From Allolobophora icterica (taxonomy: Eukaryota > Annelida > Clitellata > Crassiclitellata > Lumbricidae), in NCBI GenBank assembly GCA_963556255.1, contig OY744606.1, positions 78,055,141 through 78,119,140 on the forward strand: DNA of 64,000 nucleotides. Reading direction: 5' to 3'. The first letter of the stretch is position 1, and each line of letters starts with the position of its first letter. Below the pieces are notes generated by a model, which worked only from the letters and a program-made list of their open reading frames with translations, did not search any database and was not told the origin of the DNA. Made by a program: the position numbers and the translations under genes. Positions 1-23,237 of the stretch are shown piece by piece.

Positions 1-347
1 AACTCACCAGAGGTGGTCCCAACCTGACTACACAAACCACTATCAATCAGAATGGTCTTCAACTACCTTCAAAATAGACACAAAGAAAGGAGAAGATCGT
101 GTTGCAGATTGTGTTGCAGATCGTGTTGCAAACAAGACCACTGCAAAGCTTCCATTTTCCATGCTTATGAGAGGTTTCCATCGAGGTATATACGGGTGTG
201 GTACTTCTACAGAGGTAAGTTGATAGACATGTTACCTTAACTTTCATGCTTCTGTTACCTTTTGCACCTTTATCTTCTACCAGTTGTTTTGGCACCTCAG
301 TCTATGGTTTTATGTTTTCTTGCTTATACTGTTGTTATGTTTTTCAG
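1..347 (+). other. PRCP intron, 5' part cut by window edge
   Basis: No S28 coding sequence can be read here. The stretch ends in a pyrimidine-rich tract and an AG at 346-347. The small open frames in it do not match the family. It contains a short repeat of a GTTGCAGAT word near 100-130. Confidence 0.6.
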
Positions 348-621
348 GGCACTGGCTTCCTCCGCTCCCATTTGGCTGTTTGGCGATCTCGTCCCATGTG
401 ATGGATACAACCAGATTGTCACTGAAGATTTCAACTTGTCCGGGCCAAATTGTGTCGAAAATATTCGCAAGTCGTGGAAGGTCGTGACTGAGATGGGAAA
501 GACCGGTAGGGATTTTTATTACATGATGGTGCCACTGTGCATGAGACATATGCTGAGCTTCTGAAGGCTTCTGAAAAGACACCTTCATTCGTTCATGCAT
601 ACATGCACACACACATGCATA

Positions 622-653
<32 letters not shown>

Positions 654-3248
654 CATACATATATATATACATATATACATGCATTCATACATATATTCGC
701 ACACACACATATACATATAACTAGCCGCATACTGATAATACTCTGCTGCACCTCAGTGTTCCAGCTGTGGCAGCATCATTGCAGTTCATTTAGTTACATT
801 ATCCTGCATTTAATAACATCCATTTATAATAATAATAATAATAATTATAATGATAATAATAATAATACAAGCATATATATACAAATGCGCATATACAAAC
901 ATGCATACACACGTGTATGTACATACAAGCATACGTAGAAGCAAGAACATACATTACTTTACTTTACATTACTTGACCTTGTGTTCTGTTGAATTTAGAT
1001 AAAGGTCGTGAGTTGTTGGTTCGTACGTTCGGACTCTGTAAACCTCTTAACGCGTCTGATGCTGGACAGTCAGTCAAGGATTGGTTAACCAACACATGGG
1101 GAGTGCTACCGATGGTTGACTACCCCTACCCAGCCAGCTTCTTGGAACCACTTCCTGCGTGGCCGCTCAAGGTGATTTCTGTTCCGTTATTACTGCTATT
1201 ATTATTTTGGTTTTTGACTTTTTTATTTGTTTTATTGTATTTTTGTTGTTTATTATATTTGTATATTATTAGTTTTCATTATTATTATGTGTGTTATAAT
1301 TTTTTTTATACCTACAATAAGTAATAAGTATTGTCCATCAGGAGATAAAAAAGTCCAGATACAATTATTAATACATTCGACATCACTTGAGTGCATAACC
1401 GATAAGTGCATAATTCACTTATGTGTATAGAAGCTGTCCGCTCCCTTTTTATATATATGGTATTTCAATAGAAGACGCTCTGAGTATGTGCAATTTGTGC
1501 ATAATGGTTCAGATTAATCTGTTTCTGTTGAAGGCTGTCTGTAAGCACCTTTCAGATCCAGATCTGACTGGTGTCGAGCTCATACAGCACTTGCATGACG
1601 CAGTTAACGTTTACTACAATTACACTGGTACGACACCGTGCTTTAACACCAGCGAGGAAGCAGTTGCCAGTCTTGGAGATTTGGGATGGGACTTCCAGGT
1701 AATCGAGCAGTTTCGAAGAACTTTATATCAATTGAGTATTTCTGAATACAAGATTCTAAGTGAAAGTTCTGTTTTTTGTTTTGAAATTTCAGTTATTGAA
1801 AGCAAATTCCATTTTGAATGTTAGTCAGCCAAAATAATTCATCTATTATTATTATTATTATTATTATTATGCCTTTTTTAAGTGCCACTATCTAATGACC
1901 AAGCTTTTATTCATGGTTCTGAGCAATTGTCAATGAAGGACTTTTTCAAGGTCCCTATACAGTAATCATCTCAGAGGTGGCTCGAACCTGTACTCTCTAC
2001 ATTACAAGACGAGCACTCGACCAATCAGCTACAGTGTCTCACGTGTTCATAGGTGCTATTGTTAAAGTACCAAAGAAGTGTGAATGTGAGGCGCCAGGTG
2101 GCAGCATAGCAAGCTATTGAAACATTTGATATTGAGTTAAGCATTGTTTTACTAACTGCTGTACTAGTCTAGGACACAATGATATTTAACATCTTACTGG
2201 CAGATAGCACCTCTGATTTATTTTAATCTTTGAGCAGTGCTATAAAAAGTTCGATTGCAATTACAAAAGCAATAGTGAATTTTGCAATATATCCTTGTTT
2301 CAGCTCCTTCAATTGATTCTTAGTACTTAATACGTTTAATGATCGTAATGAAACCATGTTTTTTTGTGTCGCAGTCTTGTTCTGAGATGGTGATGCCTAG
2401 CTGCAGCAACGGAGTAACGGATCTTTTTGAAAACAACCCGTGGGATTTTGAGGCGTTTACGAAGTCGTGCCAGAAGAAATGGGGAGTAACACCTCGGCCG
2501 AACTGGATACTAGAACAGTTTGGAGGAAAGAACATCAGAGCCGCCTCTAATATCATATTTAGGTTGGCATTTTACAAACAAGTTTCCTTCTACGATATGG
2601 AACGTTTAGAGTCGTACAGGAGAAAATTATGTTTACAGCTGGAGTTACACCGGAGACATATTATAACGTGCTCCCTCATAACATGGATTCTGATATAACA
2701 TGGTTGGGACATGGATCCGAGCATTATCTAACCATGGAGACTAACCTCATTGTAGCGTAGTCTCACTATAAGGCTGTGTTCATTATATCTACCAAAGACA
2801 ATGTTGTAATTGTAAGTGCTTGTTTATTTTGTTACACCCGGAACACTAGTAATAATTACTGCCTGTAATTATAACTTGGATTATAGAAGTCATCAGTTGT
2901 TGCTCCATATGGAACAAGAATGTTTTAGCTCCTTTCTGAAAGGAGAGGAACACAAATTAGAAGTAGTTGTGTTACATTACTGTTACAATTTTCTGTTGCA
3001 GTAACGGCAAATTAGACCCTTGGCGTGCAGGAGGTGTGACGTCGACTTTGTCTGAGACGCTGGTTGCGATCATGATCGAAGACGGGGCTCACCACCTCGA
3101 TCTGCGGAGTGCGAACCGTGATGATCCGCAGTCGGTGATCGATGCTCGTGAGCAGGAAAAGCAGATCGTGAAGAACTGGATCAAACAGAGGAGAAGCGTT
3201 GAGAAGGCAAAGAAACTAACAGAATCTGTTAGGATTAACTTCACCTAA
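348..3248 (+). CDS. PRCP: Lysosomal Pro-X carboxypeptidase, 3' five exons (partial)
   Basis: A serine carboxypeptidase of family S28 that removes a C-terminal residue following proline, acting in lysosomes or at the cell surface. Coding exons read 348-505, 999-1171, 1534-1698, 2375-2562 and 3002-3248; every junction is GT-AG and the phases agree (1, 0, 0, 2). Family landmarks in order are ASSAPIWLFGDLVPC, VDYPYPASFLEPLPAWP, NVYYNYTG, GVTPRPNW and SNGKLDPW. The catalytic Asp is in NGKLDPW (codon 3015-3017) and the catalytic His is the first His of GAHHLDL (codon 3090-3092), 25 residues later as in the human enzyme. The exon with the nucleophilic Ser (GGSYGG-type motif) lies left of the window. 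The stop TAA is at 3246-3248. DPP7 is the nearest alternative, but the wording around the acid and His matches PRCP better. Confidence 0.93.
600..930. repeat. Microsatellites in PRCP intron (CATA/TA, then ATA)
   Basis: Alternating CA/TA runs at about 600-720 and an ATA/ATG run at 828-868, inside the intron between the exons ending at 505 and starting at 999. Open frames across it are simple-sequence artefacts. Confidence 0.85.
1865..2045 (-). mobile_element. tRNA-derived SINE, family B, in PRCP intron
   Basis: In reverse complement it starts with a tRNA-like head (gctgattggtcgagtgctcg, then a B-box-like ggttcgagcc) and continues with a body shared by the copies at about 4290, 13105, 18838, 36345, 46550 and 48380. 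A TTA microsatellite (1845-1870) sits at its 3' end, as is usual for SINE tails. Confidence 0.7.
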
Positions 3249-3417
3249 CACCTAATCACTTCATTAATTAGTGTTCTTATTGTTTATCTAGTAAATTTAT
3301 ACTTATGAAAATTTGTAATGCTCACATATCTGCTACAATAATGTCACAATTAACAAGTTGTACGGAAACATAGACATAATTAACATCTTCTGTAGCACTG
3401 TTGGCAGAATACAATTT

Positions 3418-3545
3418 CTATACTGCCTCTGTCATTTAATAAATGACAACCTATACTGCTGTTGTCATTTAATAAATGACAACCTATACTGCTGTTGTCA
3501 TTTAATAAATGACAACCTATACTGCTGTTGTCATTTAATAAGCGA
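3418..3545 (+). repeat. 33-bp hairpin minisatellite carrying AATAAA
   Basis: Four head-to-tail 33-bp units lie about 170-300 bp downstream of the PRCP stop. Each unit contains an inverted repeat (gttgtcattt / aaatgacaac) with AATAAA across its centre, at 3438-3443, 3471-3476 and 3504-3509; the fourth unit has AATAAG at 3537. They sit where the PRCP 3' UTR and cleavage site would be expected. Confidence 0.85.
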
Positions 3546-3639
3546 TTACTTCTGTTGCGTCGTTGACATATTTTAAGATCTTCTATAATGTTATTGTCAT
3601 AATCAACAACTTCTGTAGCCCAATTTTCTTAATTAATAA

Positions 3640-4000
3640 CTTCTGTAGTGCCATTGTCTTATATGCACAAGGCATCAAACAATGGTCACTAAAGGGAAAC
3701 TAAGGCCAAGATTCATAGAAATGTTAATCTGAGGTTTTGCTAGTCAACTGCCTTGTGGTATGGCAGATAAGTTAGTTTATCAATACCTCATTGTTTTAGT
3801 CATTGTAGTGTACGTGTTCGTATGTATTAGCGCTATACTGTAATTGTAATTAGTAGCTTCTATTGTGCCAGTGTCTAATACACAAGGCATCAACCGATGA
3901 CACACCAAAACCAAGACGTAGTCAGGTCAATATCCAGAAGATCAGTCCGTAATATAATGACAATTTATTAACTGAAGATGGCAAGGAATTGTGTCTTGAG
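3640..4000 (-). mobile_element. LINE family B 3' tail fragments
   Basis: Two stretches (about 3645-3700 and 3848-3960) are reverse-complement matches to the 3' end of the LINE fragment at 47895-48235. They share words such as caaggcatcaac, accaaaacc and ggtcaatatccagaagatc. Other tails of the same family are near 11120, 12395 and 47810. Confidence 0.6.
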
Positions 4001-4152
4001 GACCGACTGAAGATCCCGAAATGGCGGTGTGAAGTACTGTTCTCAAGGTGGACTTCACTCTTCATGGTGGGCTGATAAAAACTGTTGTGTTAAATAATTG
4101 CCCAAAGTTCAGACGATTTTGAAATTTTGAACTGGTTTTGGTTATTTTATAG

Positions 4153-4937
4153 GACAGTGGATGTGCTTTTGAGAAGCTTGTTATCATAAATGGTGTCAGT
4201 GGAACTTCGACCCACAACAACAGTCAACCAACACGTAAGATTTCATCTGTTATGCAAATAGAGACCGTGGAACAGAGTGAAGTACATGGTAAGGTGCCAC
4301 ACAGTAGCCGATTGTGGGGCACCATTGCTGACTGGTTAGAACGCTTGCCTTGTAACATGGGAGTACAGGTTCGAGCCTTCCCTGAGATGGTTGCTGTGCA
4401 AGAACCTTGAGCAAGTCTTTCACTCACAATTACTCGGCAGAATCAATTGATGCTTGGTCATTAGGTAGTGGTGCGTAATGATAATAATAATAGAAAGGTA
4501 AATCAAGGCATGTCGTTGCTGCAATCTACAAGGAATTGTTTATTTCTAAAATAAACAGCATCGCCTAACCACAGTCTGTTTACAGAACAAGTCGCGGTCC
4601 ATGAGACTAGGAGATGCATGAGCATCCTACTAAAAGCAGAGAAGAAGCTAGTAAAGGTCACAGGTAATGTTAGTGGTAATTGCAAATTTATATAGCACCT
4701 CTTCAAAAGATACTCAATTATAGTTGATGTAATGTGTTTGATTTTATAACTGATTAATTTTTTTCAGCGGATTCCACGACAAGGATTTCCTTTCAGCAGA
4801 ACTTGCTCGTTTTTGTGATCCTCGGATCGATGTTCTTCGGCGTGATCATCCTTGTGGGGTTCAGCGGTCGGCGCAAGGGAGCCAGAACCCCTCGTTTCAT
4901 GACGAATGGGAACGATGACAACAACCCCTTAATCTGA
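4153..4937 (+). CDS. Three exons encoding a single-pass membrane C-terminus
   Basis: Exons 4153-4234, 4586-4663 and 4768-4937 have GT-AG borders and matching phases (0 in, then 1, 1), giving 109 residues ending at TGA 4935-4937. The first exon begins DSGCAFEKLVIINGVSG. The last holds one transmembrane helix (core LLVFVILGSMFFGVIILVGF), followed by a basic stop-transfer GRRKG and a polar tail ending DDNNPLI. No initiator is visible, so this is a gene's 3' part. It lies on the same strand 0.9 kb behind PRCP. PRCP exon 5 has an in-frame, phase-0 GT (GTTAGG at 3228) that could splice to 4153, giving a membrane-anchored isoform. The alternative is the end of an unrelated gene whose upstream exons I did not find. 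I do not recognise the family. The open frames, splice sites and hydrophobic segment support coding. Confidence 0.6.
4290..4475 (+). mobile_element. tRNA-derived SINE, family B
   Basis: tRNA-like head with gactggttagaacgcttgcc (A-box region) and acaggttcgagcc (B-box region), then the body shared with the other family B copies, ending before an ATA microsatellite at about 4480. It lies in the intron between the first two membrane-tail exons. Confidence 0.7.
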
Positions 4938-7900
4938 AGAAAACCCGCGTTCGAGTTCAAAGGTCATCAGTGGATCCTTTGTTTGCACTTTGTGATCTTT
5001 TGTTACTTTGCCAAATGCCTTGTTGACATCTTTTCCAAACAAGAAGCATATTTGCTGTACTTTTGGTGATTTAGTATCAAAATTAATATGTCTTCGTTAC
5101 TGTTGTTTCATTAGTAATTAATGTAACAATTAATGTTACCGTTATTGTTATGTCTTGGCCTAACTAAAATAACAAGCACAGGCAAATCCACTGCATTGCA
5201 TTATTGTTATTATTATTATTATTATTGCTACTGTTGTCATCGTTATTATTTTACTTAATTGCTCTGGAAAAGAAATCAGGTCTCTGTTATTCTGGTTCAA
5301 AATTTTTGACAAAATATGTTTTTGATTATTTTCTTCCTCCTTTAACACTTTAATGACGAGAGTGTACTTAAAGTGAGTGGGAAACAAAATGCAGCTCATC
5401 GTTATAGCGTTGACAATAACATGTGAAAATGTCTGAGATCCTGTGATTGAACACCTTTGACGAATGCAGAACATAAGTTAATAGCGTTTTAAAGGTGTCT
5501 ACGCATTTAGCAAATAATTATCAGTGTCTTTGTTATTGTTAAATAGAATTACGATTATTTTATCCAAGTTAAACTAAACTGGCTTTTCATGCTACATTTA
5601 CAAGCAATGGAATTCTATCACTGACTGATCCCAAGTTCGAGAACATCTTTTGGCAACTATGGCCGTTGAAGTCTTCAATGTTTTTGCATGTTTACTGTTC
5701 GTAGTTCTAGTTTATCGTATTTTCAGTTTGTTCGTTTTGTCACGCTGTTTTCTTGTCTTAGTTTTCCTTCAACTTTTGATTTCTGTGGCTTTGATTCTGA
5801 TGGTGAAATGATACACTGACATCACATTGAGTTGATGTTGATAAGCATGTAACATCTTAAAAAGTGTTTTAAAGGTGTCAGGGAGATCTTTATATTTTAT
5901 GAATCTACTGTCCCATTACCTTTATTATTATTATTGTTATTATAATTATTAGTTAGTGTATAAGTGGCATGTTTCTGATGTGTGATATTATTATTATTAC
6001 TGCTGCTACTAATGTGGTTAAAATTTCACTACAGTGAACTTTGAATGAAAGACTGCATGGAAAATTGTCTTCTTGGAGTTGTGCAATTTTCCTCTAAAGC
6101 TTTTGTATTAATATTATTGTTACTACTAGTACTACCAAAACTACTACTACTACTCTTATTATTATTATGTTATTGTTTTATTGTTATTAATGGTAGTATT
6201 ATTATAACTATATAGGCCTCAAAAGCCCAATTGTTGTAACTTTTTACAAATAAGACGCTGTACAATTCATTGTTTTGTTTCAAAGAAACTTAATTATTTG
6301 CATTCTGTGTTACTCTTAAATTAAAATGGAAAATGTGTTTATCTGGGACTAAACAAAGAAAAACTATTTATCTGGGAATGACAGAAGGGATTGTGTTGTA
6401 TTAATAAATTTGTGTAACAGAAAAAGTAACTCGGTATGCAGAATCAGTGCTGTAACAATCCTGCCTTCTACTTTAACATCAATGTCAGATGGGAACACTG
6501 TTGCTTAGTTGATGTCATTATAAAATAATGACAATATAAGAATTAAAATTGAGCAGGCGCCTGCATGGTTATAATTGATTACAGTAGTTGCTGTTTAACA
6601 ACGCTGTGTCATAACGAAGATGATTAGCGTTGCCCTCCTCCTTCAGGTTTGAGACTGGCACTGCCAGAGTACGGACAGTTGCGGAGTTAGTTTCATTGTG
6701 TGAAACATTTCCGTGCGTTGGCCCGTACTCTATAAACTTATTTGTTAGGGGAAAATTTCATTATTTTATATTATTATTATTATTATGATTATTATTGTTT
6801 CTGAGAGACAAATGATGACCTGAAAAAACTCTGAGAAGATAATTATAATTTTTATTAATTTTTATTACTACATGTACATCTATTTAATGCCATACAGAAA
6901 CCCAGTCAAAGGCGCTCGCTGTGCTAGCCTAAATAATGTTACGTTAAATCACAGCGCTATATAAATATAAGAATTAAACTGAGCAGGCGCCTGCTTGGTT
7001 AGACGTGCTTCATGTTCGTACGATAATCGTACCAGAGTACGTAATTGTAAAAAAAATAAATGGAAAGCTATTTTAACAGCTAAGCTCGGGACACCAGCTG
7101 ATTCACGACCGTGCAACAAGTCCGAGGCGTTGTCCGGAAGTGGCGCGCGAAAAATAGGTGCAAATAAATGCTACTGACTTACTTAGATGCGGTTTATGGA
7201 GACGAGCGAGAGATGAAAACGAAGGAGCTGTTATGGTGTGTTGTCTTCATAGGTGGAGATAAACGGAAATGCGGCAGATTAGATAATAATGATATTCGTT
7301 TATTGTTTATAAAGTACACACACGCTGACAAACCGCAGCATAGATGGATCAGAGGATAGTATTCATTCCATTGCCGAGACTTGTGAAGTCTATACTAATA
7401 CTAATTCATGTGGGTACAAAATTTAATAGTAGTTTGAAAAGAATAGCGCTAGACAAATATTGGCTCATACGTCGTCCAATAGAACAACTTAGAACAAATT
7501 TACTGCTCGGCTGTTTTGTTGACAATTACTTCCGCCGTCTGCTTTCTTGGACTTCTCAACAACGACCAGAAAGCAACAGTTCACGACACGTTTTAAAGAT
7601 TTGCTTTTTCTAACCCCAATTTCCAGTCAGAAGTCCTTAGTTATCAAACAGAATATCCAGAAGTCGTAGGGGTAGCAATTGTCCGAGTTCAGAAGCTTTA
7701 AGGTGAGAACAATTCTGAATGTATTCTGGGATTATATTAGCGATATGATGTGTGCTAAAACGCCGTCAGGTGGAAAATCAAGGCTTCAAGAAAGTCGATA
7801 AACGGATAAGATTGTTGATCTGTCATGCAAACACTTAATTGACTGCTGCCTGAGATTACATTAGCTGATGCCCATCGTTTTGGTTTTAAGTAGCGCTACT

Positions 7901-8658
7901 GTTTCTCCAGTTTGCGATTACGATTCATGTAACATGAAAGTCTTATAGGCCATTCTTTGAACTTGTAACATTTCTAAGTTGCTGTGCAACATACTCTTTA
8001 TACAGCGCGGTTTAGCACTTCTCAAAAACACTATTACATATTTCATAGGGCCTATATATAATATGGAATCAATTGTGCTCTACTGCTCTTCCAGACCGTG
8101 AGTATCAACCGCGATTTTTGAAGCCATTGTTCAAGGTTGTTGAACACAACTCGTAAAGTAGGCCTATAGAGGAATTCGGCACAGAAGAATGGGTGTATGC
8201 GGGATTTTAAATTTGTCAACAAAGAGAGTGAATAAAGGAAAGATACAGATAACAAGGTATTTTATACTGCGGTGCCTATGCATGCAGTTATTGCTGCCAG
8301 ATTTTGGGTACCTTTAGTCGTCATGAATAAGTTCCACAGACTTGCTGAATATGCATGACGGTCATGGTAGATGTGAATGTCTTAATGATATTCAAGTTTA
8401 TGCATGCTGTTCGAGTCACATGCTTCACTCGAAAGCCAAGCGCAGGACTCCAGCTTATTCACAAAACCAAGCCATAATCAGATTAATATCCAGGAGATCG
8501 GTCTGCTAATACAGAGAGGCAATTTACTCCGAGACGAGTTTAGGTGAAACGTTGAGCCATCAGCATTTACCAGTGCCTAAAATACTCAGAATACTCCTCT
8601 AACTGTACTTGAATTGGTAAGTGAAACTTCAGGTATTAGAATGAAATCGTGTGTAGTC
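4938..8658. other. Intergenic: ATT microsatellites and degraded repeats, no gene seen
   Basis: No open frame with splice support or family resemblance was found. ATT-type microsatellites lie at about 5205-5225, 5925-5950, 5985-6000, 6140-6200 and 6765-6800. Two pieces with a shared gagcaggcgcctgc word (6552 and 6979) and flanking repeat text (acaacgctgtgtcataacgaagatgatta) recur near 26100, 31300 and 34120. A tail with the tatagcgc word lies at 6895-6970, and a degenerate repeat at 8450-8530. Confidence 0.5.
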
Positions 8659-8666
8659 AATTTGAG

Positions 8667-8744
8667 CAGAGGCCCGGGAAGTGTTTAAAAGTTGGGTGAG
8701 CCAATCAAGGCAAACATATAATAAATATATATATATACATATAC

Positions 8745-8805
<61 letters not shown>

Positions 8806-9319
8806 TTACTGCTGTCTTAAGAATTAGTTGTCCTATTTCTTATCTCTATTTCGGATATCCAAATTCCAACCAATCTCTCATCAGCCTTGTAGGATGATAT
8901 ATTGCGCGTGTCACAATGAGAAAACCTATCTGTCAACATCCAACACACACCTGTTGCAGCTTTCAGACCGAGAGAGTAAGGTTCCAGTACATGCTTCTTT
9001 TAGCAGTCACTTAGCTTACTGACACTTCCTGACTCGACAGTGGCCGGCTTTCGGCTTTAGGTTCCATTAAGCCTCCTGTGCTATTTCTTTAGTCACAAAG
9101 TTTAGTGCATCGAGTCTGAGGTTCTGTCGTAAAGGCTTTGGCCTGGTTGACAATGGCGCTCATATTTTATCTAATCACTATTGAAATTTAGGGCGCAAAT
9201 GATTTTTTTATTGTATTAATGGCCAAAAAGTTGTGTGAGCATGCGCCTGCCTCGGCGCCACAGAGCCAAAACTTGTGTGAGCACCGGCGCCTTTGGCGCC
9301 ATAGGTTCCCGGGCCCCTG
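8667..9319. mobile_element. hAT-type MITE with 8-bp target-site duplication
   Basis: The ends are inverted: cagaggcccgggaa on the left, ttcccgggcccctg on the right. The element is flanked on both sides by the exact 8-bp duplication aatttgag (8659-8666 and 9320-9327), the size typical of hAT transposition. It has no transposase frame and contains a long TA run at about 8720-8802. Confidence 0.85.
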
Positions 9320-9685
9320 AATTTGAGTTAATCTCTTAAAAATTCATACTACACACAGCACACTTCATAAAATTCAGCTGCGCAGTCGACAATTTGCACT
9401 GCACATTTTGTGTAAGAAAATGCATTATTTTAGGCCCTTGCATTTATCCACAGATTCTGAGCGACCCGTGTGTTGACCTGAATATGCTTGATGTTGTGCA
9501 TCCTCGGTTGATGCGCTGGTACTGATTTAATAATAATGATGATGATAATTTAAGTGATTTGCATAATTTCTTTATTTCTTAGATCATTTTAAATAAACTG
9601 GATGTACATCACAAACAACGATCCCTGTAACCTGTGCAGCTGTGATGTTAACTTCTACAGCTGAGCCTACAGACAAGTCCCACCT

Positions 9686-21136
<11,451 letters not shown>

Positions 21137-21523
21137 CAACAGTAATTCCTTCTGTGCAAGTCGTTCCAACAAACCTGTGTCAAGAAGGAGAAGAAAACCG
21201 GTCTGCAACCGTCACGTGTGGTCGTTTCAGCAGTTAGGCTACTTAGAGAAATGTTTCAAGGCGTTTCAAACGCAAGCACTTCCGCTTTGGTCAACGTTTT
21301 ATTCATTTCAGATTATTTATTTGATTTTAACGGGGATTTCACAAGTGGTTGTGGAAGAAACTGAAGCCTATGAACTGAAACATCAGAGGACATAATATTA
21401 TAGTTCTCTGCCTGTGAACAACTTCTGTTTTGAATTGGCAATAGCCTCTTGACGAAATCTTTAATTATGATGTGCGGAAATTTACTAAGACTTGATAATT
21501 GTTACTGTGATCAGTAACAAACT

Positions 21524-22107
21524 CGGACCTTAGATAGTAATTACACTGTAAACTCCTTTGACCTCAGATAGTAATTACACTGTAAAATCCTTTGACCTTA
21601 GATAGTAATTACACTGTAAACTCCTTAGATAGTAATAAACACCTTAGATAGTAATTACACTGTAAAATCCTTTGACCATAGATAGTAATTACACTGTAAA
21701 CTCCTTTGACCTCAGATAGTAATCACACTGTAAAATCCTTTGACCTTAGATAGTAATTACACTGTAAACTCCTTTGACCTCAGATAGTAATCACACTGTA
21801 AAATCCTTTGACCTTAGATAGTAATTACACTGTAAACTCCTTTGACCTTAGATAGTAATTACACTGTAAAATCCTTTGACCTTAGATAGTAATTACACTG
21901 TAAACTCCTTAGATAGTAATAAACACCTTAGATAGTAATTACACTGTAAAATCTTTTGACCATAGATAGTAATTACACTGTAAACTCCTTTGACCTCAGA
22001 TAGTAATCACACTGTAAAATCCTTTGACCTTAGATAGTAATTACACTGTAAACTCCTTTGGCCTTAGATAGTAATTACGCTGTAAACTCATTTGACCTTA
22101 GGAGTCA
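21524..22107. repeat. About 33-bp minisatellite with higher-order variation
   Basis: Roughly 18 units of ttagatagtaattacactgt plus aaactcctttgacc or aaaatcctttgacc. The A and C variants tend to alternate, and a longer block with a truncated unit (taaacaccttagatagtaat) occurs twice, near 21628 and 21912, indicating block duplication. Confidence 0.9.
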
Positions 22108-22520
22108 TCCATAAAGGACGTCCGCAAAATATGACCTACATTGGACCCCTCCCTCCCCCTTGTCCGCATTTGACCTTACCCTTCCTCCCCCACCCCATTG
22201 CGGACGTCCGCACACCAAAACCAATGAACGAAGAAACCAACATTGTGACTAACGTCATTAATAAGCTACCAGTTCTATCTTATTTAAAATCACATTACTT
22301 AAAATGTCAACCAGTGTATTTAAAATTGAAAAATAAGCCGAGTGTTTTAAAGTTCTAACACACAGTGACACAGCATGAGGTTTTCGGCAATCACATCACT
22401 GACCTTTTCGTGTCTCAGGAAAGGTTAAAAAAAGGGTTTTAAAAAACCTATCAAATTTAAACATTTAGATGCGGACGTCCGCACTGGTCATAACCCTCTC
22501 TTTCCCCTTGTCCGCATTTT
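22101..22520. mobile_element. Putative MITE with GCGGACGTCCGC palindromes
   Basis: Starts ggagtcatccataaaggacg; the palindrome gcggacgtccgc occurs at about 22199 and 22471 with the companion text cccttgtccgcatttt. The leading tcatccata resembles the ends of the elements at 23238 and 27130. The right end is not defined. Confidence 0.45.
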
Positions 22521-22654
22521 AGCCTATGGTGTTCAAATTGAAAGTGCCTTGTATAGGCCTACGAGTTACTCGACTACTGCAGTGTCTCTGAACTGTATGC
22601 TATGAATCACAATAGTACATATTGCGTTGACCAGAATGATATTTCAACTTCATA

Positions 22655-22965
22655 TTCATTCATATGGAGAATTTATATAGCGCCTCTTCAAGTTTATCTA
22701 CTCAGAAGTACTCCGGACCCAACCCCGGCTGAAGAGTACAGTCTTGAGATTTGAAGAAAATGTGGCGGAATGGGTGCTTGGGACCAAGCGAAGCGCTACA
22801 GGGAGCCCATTCCAGATTGCAGGGCCAGCGATGGAAAAATCATGGCGTTGCCTAAGGACGGTCCGTGAGCGGGAAACTAGAAGCTCAGCCTGCTTAGAAG
22901 AGCGCAGAGAACCACGGCGCTGGATGTTCAGGGTGGAGCGACAATGCTAACAACCTAGCCTACAA
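22655..22965 (-). pseudogene. LINE family A 3' fragment
   Basis: Begins (tail side) with attcattcatatggagaatt and tatatagcgcctcttcaag. The reverse strand carries a decayed version of the C-terminal reverse-transcriptase region, including the block for a Trp-rich core near 22800. Confidence 0.6.
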
Positions 22966-22986
22966 TAGAGAATTATATTAATCACG

Positions 22987-22990
22987 CGCG

Positions 22991-23057
<67 letters not shown>
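22987..23057. repeat. CA microsatellite
   Basis: About 34 CA units after a short CGCG run. Confidence 0.95.
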
Positions 23058-23060
<3 letters not shown>

Positions 23061-23180
23061 TTATAATCCTGATTGTAAACTAAACAAAGTTATAGGCCTA
23101 TGACTATAACTGTATTTTCTGTTAGGCCTACGCGGTTTTGTGCAAGATGTCATTTTGTTTAGACGCGCTATAAGTGCCCG

Positions 23181-23231
<51 letters not shown>

Positions 23232-23237
23232 GACCAA

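Noticed and set aside
52..564. Short frames before the first PRCP exon as an N-terminal part of PRCP
   Set aside because: They show no S28 motifs, and a clear intron acceptor at 346-347 separates them from the coding exon.
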